From positions 5,165,346 through 5,229,345 of the forward strand of contig CM074761.1 of assembly GCA_037355855.1 (NCBI GenBank): a stretch of DNA of 64,000 bases. Reading direction: 5' to 3'. This document shows, one piece after another, positions 56,892 through 64,000 of this stretch. Numbering within the stretch: position 1 is the stretch's first letter; every line of letters begins with the position of its first letter. This stretch comes from Pseudo-nitzschia pungens (taxonomy: Eukaryota > Bacillariophyta > Bacillariophyceae > Bacillariales > Bacillariaceae). The notes under the pieces are model-generated. The model was not told the DNA's origin and searched no databases. It was given only the letters and a program-made list of their open reading frames with translations. The translations under genes and the position numbers were made by a program.

Positions 56892-58358
56892 GAGTCTGCA
56901 AAATTTGGTACACCAAAAAAGAAAAGGAAGACAACGGGCGTGTAATGGAATATTATAAAAGATACTATAATGTGATTTGGTAATTTTCTAATAAATTGTG
57001 AATAATTCGTACTTTTTGAATACTTCTTTTTGAATACTTTAAATAATGGTGAGTATATGCATCTATTAGAATACTAAAAGGGTATAAAGTTGCTACCAAT
57101 TATATTTCAGATGTAAGTTCTGATTTCTTAGAGAAATTCTGGGAACACAAAATTACAGCACAGAATGTGCATATTTCTCACCCATGGGTGAAATTGTCCT
57201 AGATTATTTGTGTTCCGCACTGAATAATGGTCAGTATATGCATCTATTAGAATACTAAAAGGGTATAAAGTTGCTACCAATTATATTTCGGATGTAAGTT
57301 CTAATTTCTGAGAGAAATTCTGAGTACACAAAATTACAGCACAGAATGTACATATTTCTCACCCATGGGTGAAATTGTCCTAGATTATTTGTGTTCCGCA
57401 CTGAATAATGGTCAGTATATGCATCTATTAGAATACTAAAAGGGTATAAAGTTGCTACCAATTATATTTCGGATGTAAGTTCTGATTTCTGAGAGAAATT
57501 CTGAGTACACAAAATTACAGCACCGAATGTGCATATTTCCTGTGCATGGGTGAAATTGTCCTAGATTATTTGTGTTCCGCACTGAATAATGGTCAGTATA
57601 TGCATCTATTAGAATGCTAAAAGGGTATAAAGTTGCTACCAATTATATTTCGGATGTAAGTTCTGATTTCTGAGAGAAATTCTGGGTACACAAAATTACA
57701 GCACAGAATGTGCATATTTCCTGTGCATGGGTGAAATTGTCCTAGATTATTTGTGTTCTGTACTGAATAATGGTCAGTATATGCATCTATTAGAATGCTA
57801 AAAGGGTATAAATTTGCTGCAACTTATATTTTGGATGTGACACTTGCTTTGTAAAAAAAATCCTCGGTTGACCAAAATCCACCCCAAAATATGCTTTTTT
57901 CCGGAACGGGCATCATACTGACCAATGTTTTCTTGTCTTAGAGTGTTAAAAATGCATGGATACACAAGTGGCTATGTAAGATAATGGTGATTGTTTGGTT
58001 ACTGGTATGTCCAAGAATATAAAATAGAATAAAGCAGGATGAAAAATCTGACAAAAAAAATAGTAATCTAGCCCATTGGCGAAGAAAAATATAATTCTTG
58101 TGAAGGATTCCATCCTGCCGCATCTGATCCTTGTGACCACAATGCTACCACAGAGACGGTACGATCCTTTTGTTTCAGCCGTGGAAATTGTCATTATATA
58201 TTTGGTTCTATCACTGCCGGTACTACGGTACGTATGCGTAGTAGTTGAACTTCTGCTACTGCTGGTATACTTATGTAGTAGTACTACTACTAGTAATTTT
58301 TACCTACTGTCCCGCAGGGAATAGTAGAGCCAAAAATACAATCAATAGTGAATACCGT
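56892..58358. other. Non-coding transposon segment with 181-bp tandem array
   Basis: Holds the 181-bp array (57047-57840) and, after it, a spacer with a CTACTGC/TACTAC block at 58225-58290. An open frame enters the next gene without an ATG until 58359. Short minus-strand frames inside the array repeat with the unit and are not credible genes. Confidence 0.6.
57047..57840. repeat. 181-bp tandem array in the transposon
   Basis: Just over four units, starting around ATGGTCAGTATATGCATCTA, each with AAGGGTATAAAGTTGCTACC, TTCTGAGAGAAATTCTG and GTCCTAGATTATTTGTGTTC. Successive units are nearly identical except that CTCACCCATGGGTG in the first two alternates with CTGTGCATGGGTG in the next two. The last unit degenerates after 57790. 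Confidence 0.92.
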
Positions 58359-59414
58359 ATGGGTACAGTAGAGAATGAACAGAGATGTGCACAGGTGGAT
58401 AGAAAAAAATTATGGCGCGGGTGGGAATCCTCTAAAACATTTGGCCACGTCACCTACAATTTCCATAGTGAAGTGTATGCCATTACAAGTTGCGTGGATG
58501 GTGAAAGGAAAATGATTAACAGGTTTTTTGTTAGTAGTGAAAAAACTGTGTTCACAATTTTATGGCTTCACATATTTTTTTTACTTCCGACGCCCGAAAA
58601 AATGCCTACCGTATATGATGAGTATCAGCAAATAGAAAAGAAAGCAGATTGCAATGCACCAAGAAAGAATCGAAGTGGAAAAATTGTATCCAATGCTAAT
58701 ACAGGTGAGGATACTACTGCTAGTATTACCCATACGAAATCGAACCCAAAGACAAGTCGAAAACTACCACCCACCTCAGGTGGTGCTGATGAAAAAAATA
58801 AAAGAACCAAGAACAACCCGACCGCGGTTTTGGTTGGTATCACACCACCAACCAACAAACCCACCGCCCCGGGTGTTGTTACACCAAGACCTATTACGAC
58901 CGGTACCAAAATAACACCAAGACCCACATACGAAGCATTGCTACAACAGCTAAAAGAGAGCCAGCAGAAAGTAGCTTCTTTAGAGAGGGATGTGACAACA
59001 CTGCAGAAGGATACAAAAAAAGAAGAACCCACGCTGGAGGCAACTACAACAGGGAAGAAGCCAAAGCCACAGATGGTACGAACCGTAAGTGAAGCAAAAT
59101 TAGAGATAACTAAGGCGCAATCGGATAAACTTAGGAAACATCAAAAAGACGCGGGTTTGGAAGCACAGTTGACACGGCACATAAGAAATAGTTGGTTTCG
59201 TGGCATGAAGTTTATTGTGGATGAGAATAAGGTCAAAAAAATTTTGAAGAAAGCGATTGCGTCCCGAGCTGTCGTTCCACCCCATGGTATTTCATTTGAA
59301 ATTTTTTATGGGTTTAACAGAAGGTTGGTGTACAAGGGTCTTTCAAATCTGCGGCACAATGCTCAAACTTTGGCTAGAAAACATTTTCTCGGTACGTGCT
59401 TACTAAGTGAATAA
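58359..59414 (+). CDS. Transposon-borne protein of unknown function
   Basis: 351 residues from the first ATG of the frame. No family recognised. Around residues 1-90 it looks compact (LWRGWESSKTFGHVTYNF, FTILWLHIFFLLPTPEK). A low-complexity Thr/Pro/Lys linker follows (about 100-200), then a coiled coil (LLQQLKESQQKVASLERDV). A basic, helical end completes it (LTRHIRNSWFRGMKFIVDENKVKKILKKAI and LSNLRHNAQTLARKHFLG, cited as the parts RHIRNSWFRGMKF and ARKHFLG) that could contact DNA. It is the last gene before the right terminus, only 270 bp from the inverted repeat. The 5' end is uncertain: an upstream exon is possible because the frame is open back to about 58240. Confidence 0.55.
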   Translation: MGTVENEQRCAQVDRKKLWRGWESSKTFGHVTYNFHSEVYAITSCVDGERKMINRFFVSSEKTVFTILWLHIFFLLPTPEKMPTVYDEYQQIEKKADCNAPRKNRSGKIVSNANTGEDTTASITHTKSNPKTSRKLPPTSGGADEKNKRTKNNPTAVLVGITPPTNKPTAPGVVTPRPITTGTKITPRPTYEALLQQLKESQQKVASLERDVTTLQKDTKKEEPTLEATTTGKKPKPQMVRTVSEAKLEITKAQSDKLRKHQKDAGLEAQLTRHIRNSWFRGMKFIVDENKVKKILKKAIASRAVVPPHGISFEIFYGFNRRLVYKGLSNLRHNAQTLARKHFLGTCLLSE

Positions 59415-59682
59415 ATTGGTTGATATTACTGCTTGGTTGAGATTGATGGTTATTTTTTTTTTAAATGTTGATTAATTTGATTAAGTGACTGAAGAAAAAA
59501 AAATTGAGTCTTAAAAAAAAATCGGGTCGAGTATGAATTTTATTTTTTTTTTTCGTAATTTTCGTAATTGAGGTAGTTAGGCGGTCGCGATTGGGGTTGC
59601 GAATCGCGAGAGAGCTAGGAATTGAGCTACGTCAAAATGAGCCAGGAATAAATCGCGACCCCCCTAAATAAATTCTTGGGAG

Positions 59683-59706
59683 GGGTCGCGAAACAGTTTT
59701 CGGACG
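59683..59706 (-). repeat. Right terminal inverted repeat of the 14.1-kb transposon
   Basis: Exact 24-bp complement of 45600-45623. Just inside it are further TCGCGA motifs at about 59585, 59605 and 59652, mirroring the subterminal repeats of the left end. Confidence 0.93.
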
Positions 59707-60985
59707 ATATTGGATGCTAAGATACAGACAGAACTGAAGATCTGAAAAGGCGATACTAAACAGGATGCTAGACAGAATGCTAGGCCCTTCCAGCAGGATT
59801 TGTACCAGATCTACACACCCTAACTCTTAACAGCCCTAAATTATAAGATATATTGGATGCAAAGATAAGGACGGAACTGTAGATCTGAAAAGGCGATACT
59901 AAACAGGATGCTAGACAGAATGCTAGGCCCTTCCAGTAGGATTAGTACCAGATCCACATACCCCAACTCTTAACAGCCCTAAATTATAAGATACACAGGG
60001 TTCTAAGATAAGGACGGAACTGTAGATCTGAAAAGGCGATACTAAACAGGATGCTAGACAGAATGCTAGGCCCTTCCAGTGGGATTTGTACCAGATCCAC
60101 ATACCCCAACTCTGAGCAGACCTAAATTATAAGATATATTGGATGCTAAGATACAGACAGAACTGAAGATCTGAAAAGGCGATACTAAACAGGATGCTAG
60201 ACAGAATGCTAGGCCCTTCCAGTAGGATTAGTACCAGATCTACATACCCCAACTCTTAACAGCCCTAAATTATAAGATACACATGGTGCTACTAAGATAA
60301 GGACGGAACTGTAGATCTGAAAAGGCGATACTAAACAGGATGCTAGACAGAATGCTAGGCCCTTCCAGTAGGATTAGTACCAGATCCACATACCCCAACT
60401 CTTAACAGCCCTAAATTATAAGATACACAGGGTTCTAAGATAAGGACGGAACTGTAGATCTGAAAAGGCGATACTAAACAGGATGCTAGACAGAATGCTA
60501 GGCCCTTCCAGTGGGATTTGTACCAGATCCACATACCCCAACTCTGAGCAGACCTAAATTATAAGATATATTGGATGCTAAGATACAGACAGAACTGAAG
60601 ATCTGAAAAGGCGATACTAAACAGGATGCTAGACAGAATGCTAGGCCCTTCCAGTAGGATTAGTACCAGATCCACATACCCCAACTCTTAACAGCCCTAA
60701 ATTATAAGATACACAGGGTGCTAAGATAAGAACGGAACTGTAGATCTGAAAAGGTGATACTAAACAGGATGCTAGACAGAATGCTAGGCCCTTCCAGTGG
60801 GATTTGTACCAGATCTACATACCCCAACTCTTAGCAGACCTAAATTATAAGATATATTGGATGCTAAGATACAGACAGAACTGAAGATCTGAAAAGGCGA
60901 TACTAAACAGGATGCTAGACAGAATGCTAGGCCCTTCCAGTAGGATTAGTACCAGATCTACATACCCCAACTCTTAGCAACAATT
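59707..60985. repeat. 142-bp satellite, right block
   Basis: About nine units of 141-144 bp. Two unit types alternate: one with TTGGATGCTAAGATACAGACAG and one with CACAGGGTTCTAAGATAAGG (each cited in part). Groups of about three units recur as higher-order repeats, for example 59857-60139 closely resembles 60284-60560. It ends near CAACTCTTAGCAAC. Confidence 0.92.
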
Positions 60986-60999
60986 AGTAGTAGAATACA

Positions 61000-62140
61000 G
61001 TGCTATTAGTAGATTCATCTGAGGACTAGCCTAGAATCAACTGAGGATAGATCAACTACTACAACCACCAGTCACTACAACTACTAATACTACTAGTAGA
61101 GGGCAGTCACTACTACTAATACTGGTAGAGGGTGCTTTTAGTAGTAGTGAAGAAGAAGAAGAAAAAGAGCAAGATCCATCCGGTGGCAAGAGAAAATATA
61201 ACAATCCCTGCAGGATCCCAGGACACAACCACGATTGGTCCGAATGCCCAAAGAACAGATATTCCAAAAGGAGCCAAAGCAGCAACAACAGCACTGCTAC
61301 AACTCCTAGCAATAACACTGGAAGCACTGCTTGGAACGAATCCTTCAACGCCCACATCAGGCAAGCAGTAGAATCCTATTGCATGCAACATGGAGGCCGG
61401 GTCGGGCGACAATCTGATGGCAGCCTCACTTGGCAACCATAGCTACCATAAACAACTATGAACAAAAGGATCACAGTATCCAGCACCGTGCCTTCAGCTC
61501 CCCTGGAACTGAATGCCAAGAATCAACTGAGGATAGATTTACTACTTCAACCACCAGTCACTACTACTACTATTACTAGTAGAGGGCGCTATTAGTAGAT
61601 TCATCTGAGGACTAGCCTAGAATCAACTGAGGATAGATCAACTACTAAAATTACCAGTCACTACTACTAATAGTAGAGGGTGCTATAAGTAGTTGATTTG
61701 TCTATAGAGTAGCCTAGAATTAATTGAGGATAGATCTACTACTTCAACCACCAGTTACTACTACTACTAGTACTAGTATAGGGTGCTATTAGTAGTAGAT
61801 TCATCTGAGGACCAGCGTAGAATCAACTGAGGATAGATCAACTACTAAAATTACCAGTCACTACTACTAATAGTAGAGGGTGCTATAAGTAGTTGATTTG
61901 TCTATAGAGTAGCCTAGAATTAATTGAGGATAGATCTACTACTTCAACCACCAGTTACTACTACTACTAGTACTAGTATAGGGTGCTATTAGTAGTAGAT
62001 TCATCTGAGGACTAGCGTAGAATCAATTGAGGATAGATCTACTACTAAAACCACCAGTCACTACTATTAGTACTAGTAAAGGGTACTATTAGTAGTTGAT
62101 TTGTCTGAAGACTAGTCTAGAATCAACTGAGGATAGATCG
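61000..62140. repeat. Second satellite (TAGAATCAACTGAGGATAGA family)
   Basis: Units of about 115-125 bp contain CTAGAATCAACTGAGGATAG, CTACTTCAACCACCAGTCAC and GTAGAGGGTGCTATTAGTAG. The first unit is interrupted by a gag-derived segment (61120-61500). Two adjacent units (about 61660-61780 and 61860-61980) are almost identical. A further block occurs at 63545-63935. Confidence 0.9.
61033..61443 (+). pseudogene. Gag zinc-knuckle fragment of a copia-like retrotransposon
   Basis: An open frame ending at TAG around 61441 encodes SSEEEEEKEQDPSGGK, then NPCRIPGHNHDWSECPKN (a CxxxxHxHxxxxC knuckle resembling the gag of diatom copia elements), then a Ser/Asn-rich stretch and WNESFNAHIRQAVESYC. The frame upstream, back to 61035, is the satellite sequence itself read as NQLRIDQLLQPPV. 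No protease or polymerase follows, so this is a relic and not an active element. Confidence 0.65.
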
Positions 62141-62640
62141 GTGCATTACAAGGTGCATTTAGGAGTGCATTGTACGGTGCATTATTGATACAGGCTTATG
62201 TATAAGATTTGAAATCAAAAGTGATTTCAACTAAGTTACCATACCATACCATACCGTTTACATTACTTGTTCATTTTAATGTACGTTGCATTATATGGTA
62301 CATTTCACTGTGCATTTTACGTTGAATTATATCATGCATTTATTGTACGGTGCAATATGGTGCATTATTTTGCATTTTGAAGTGCATTGTACGGTGCATT
62401 ATTTTGCATTTTGAAATGCATTGTACGGTTCATTATTGATATAGGCTTATGGATAAGATTTGAAATCAAAAGTGATGTCAACTACCGTACCATACCGTAA
62501 ACCTTACTTGTTCATTTTAATGTACGTTGCATTATATGGTAAGGCTACTACATACATTTTACTGTGCATTTTAGGTTGAATTATATCGTGCATTTATTGT
62601 ACGGTGCAATACGGTGCATTTTGTTATGCTCGACAAACCT
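62141..62640. repeat. GTGCATT-rich satellite
   Basis: Two copies of a roughly 240-bp unit that begins GTGCATTGTACGGTGCATTA and continues through GATACAGGCTTATG, AAATCAAAAGTGAT and ACCATACCGT, then TTCATTTTAATGTACGTTGC. A third copy starts at 63938 and runs off the window. Confidence 0.9.
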
Positions 62641-62660
62641 TATTATTGTTCTTGTTGCGT

Positions 62661-62926
62661 TATGCGTCTAATAATTTTTCAGTTTACTACTGAGTTCTAC
62701 GCTAATTTGGACCAGTTGTGCGTCTAAAAAAATTTTAGACGCATAACTCTGTAGAATTGTACACACTTTAGTATATGTTTTAGACGCATAAGTTATGCGT
62801 CTAAAAATTTTTTAGACGCATAGTTATGCGTCTAATATTAGACGCATAGTTATGCGTCTAAAAAAGGTTTTAGACGCATAGTTATGCGTCTAAAAAAGTT
62901 TTTAGACGCATAATTTTAACGTCTAA
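62661..62926. repeat. Cluster of nested palindromes based on TATGCGTCTAAAA
   Basis: Five or more alternating direct and inverted copies of TTATGCGTCTAAAA and TTTTAGACGCATAA with only a few bases between them, so neighbouring copies form perfect hairpins (for example 62718-62746, 62792-62823 and 62821-62850). No open frame. It looks like repeated nesting of short inverted-repeat termini. Confidence 0.9.
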
Positions 62927-63140
62927 TAACAATTTTAACGGTTGTAGTTACGCGTGGTCCTCAAAAATCGCGCAAAAATAAAACCATCGGATGGCCCAGT
63001 TCAAATCTCCCTAGAAGCCTACTATTAAAAACTTTTAATTACCGTTTTTTTTTATTTCCACCTCTTGGACTCTCTCTTCTCCGATTTAAGAGCTACGTTC
63101 TAAAAAGGTCAAGAAAATTTCAAACTTTTTACAACTCCAC
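62927..63140. other. Unique spacer after the palindrome cluster
   Basis: About 210 bp of A/T-rich sequence without a repeat or gene that I recognise. It separates the palindrome cluster from the next satellite block. Confidence 0.4.
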
Positions 63141-64000
63141 TAATACAGACGCAACTGTAGAACTGAAAGGGGGATACTAGACAGGATACTAGACAGGATG
63201 CTAGACAGGAATCTTAGCACCCCCATATATTATTAGAGATACAGAGTGCTAAGATAAGGACGCAACTGTAGAACCAAAACGGCGATACTAAACAGGATGC
63301 TAGACAGAATGCTAGGCCCTTCCAGTAGGATTTGTACCAGATCTACATACCCCAACTCTTAGCAGACCTAAATTATAAGATATATTGGATGCTAAGATAC
63401 AGACGGAACTGAAGATCTGAAAAGGCGACACTAAACAGGATGCTAGACAGAATGCTAGGCCCTTCCAGTAGGATTTATACCAGATCTACATACCCCAACT
63501 CTTAACAGCCCTAAATAATAAGATTTATTGGATGCTAAGATAAGGACGGATTTACTACTTCAACCACCAGTCACTACTACTACTATTACTAGTAGAGGGC
63601 GCTATTAGTAGATTCATCTGATGACTAGCCTAGAATCAACTGAGGATAGATCAACTACTACAACCACCAGTCACTACTACTAATAGTACTAGAGGGTGCT
63701 ATTAGTAGTTGATTTGTCTATAGAGTAGCCTAGAATTAATTGAGGATAGATCTACTACTTCAACCACCAGTTACTACTACTACTACTAGTATAGGGGGCT
63801 ATTAGTAGTAGATTCATCTGAGGACTAGCCTAGAATCAATTGAGAGATCTACTACTAAAACCACCAGTCACTACTATTAGTATTAGTAAAGGGTACTATT
63901 AGTAGTTGATTTGTCTGAAGACTAGTCTAGAATCAACTCAGTGCATTACAAGGTGCGTTTAGAAGTGCATTGTACGGTGCATTATTGATACAGGCTTATG
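63141..64000. repeat. Second round of the composite satellite, truncated by window end
   Basis: 142-bp units at 63141-63545, the TAGAATCAACTGAGGATAGA family at 63545-63935 and the GTGCATT family from 63938 to the end. The order is the same as in 59707-62640, so the whole array has a multi-kilobase higher-order unit. Confidence 0.88.

Larger units (their letters stand above)
45600..59706 (+). mobile_element. 14.1-kb DNA transposon with four genes (CMC/Plavaka-like)
   Basis: Bounded by perfect 24-bp inverted repeats (45600-45623 and 59683-59706), each beginning CGTCCGAAAACTGTTTCGCG. The flanks read AAGATAT on the left and ATATTGG on the right; undisturbed satellite units read AAGATATATTGG, so insertion duplicated the two bases AT. 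Both ends carry several TCGCGACC-type subterminal repeats, probable transposase-binding sites. It encodes a DDE transposase (+), a 719-residue Cys-rich/acidic protein (-), an 870-residue acidic-repeat protein (+) and a 351-residue protein (+). Open frames and termini are intact, so it may be recently active. The superfamily call rests on the transposase; the accessory genes are unrecognised. Confidence 0.9.

Noticed and set aside
62661..62926. CRISPR-like array
   Set aside because: Repeats alternate in orientation and spacers are only 2-8 bp, and this is eukaryotic nuclear DNA.
1..64000. tRNA, rRNA or spliceosomal RNA genes
   Set aside because: No A/B-box pair with a cloverleaf or conserved rRNA segment was recognised by eye. 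A tRNAscan or Infernal run would be needed to exclude them.

Overview
The window is nuclear DNA of a eukaryotic alga, almost certainly a diatom. The evidence is a light-harvesting protein whose leader carries the diatom plastid-import motif ASAFAP, a second leader with ASAW, short introns of about 50-175 nt with GT-AG ends (longer ones in the first gene), intergenic DNA rich in short tandem repeats, and a gag fragment of the kind seen in diatom copia elements. The species cannot be named from the sequence alone.

Positions 1-45000 are a gene-bearing region. In order: a GTP cyclohydrolase II/URC1-like gene (+, 8 exons); a RedCAP-like light-harvesting protein (-); a C2-domain membrane protein (+, 3 exons); a SWEET sugar transporter (-); a six-exon gene that fuses a pectinacetylesterase/Notum-like hydrolase to a Patched/Dispatched-like RND permease (-); a REXO4-like exonuclease (+); a mitochondrial stomatin-like protein 2 (-); a 1635-residue helical protein that may be FANCI-like (-); a bZIP factor (-); selenoprotein S with an in-frame UGA and a candidate SECIS (-); DOA1/UFD3/PLAA (+); a plastid-targeted unknown (+); and a Ser/Thr kinase (-). 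A TA-flanked MITE and a pair of fold-back elements lie between genes. Selenoprotein S and DOA1 are both known partners of the p97/Cdc48 segregase. They are divergent neighbours sharing a 746-bp promoter region, so they may form a co-regulated ER quality-control pair.

Positions 45000-64000 are repeat-rich accessory DNA. A satellite with a unit of about 142 bp is split by a 14.1-kb DNA transposon (45600-59706). This element has perfect 24-bp terminal inverted repeats and sits at a dinucleotide AT duplication. Neighbouring satellite units preserve the empty site. The element carries a 1063-residue CMC/Plavaka-like DDE transposase, three unrecognised large proteins (719, 870 and 351 residues), and four families of internal tandem repeats. 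To its right the satellite resumes and grades into a second satellite that contains a gag zinc-knuckle fragment, then a GTGCATT-rich satellite, then a cluster of nested palindromes. After that the same satellite order begins again and runs off the window end.

Intron boundaries were chosen by GT-AG signals, reading phase and protein continuity. All intron calls are predictions without transcript support.
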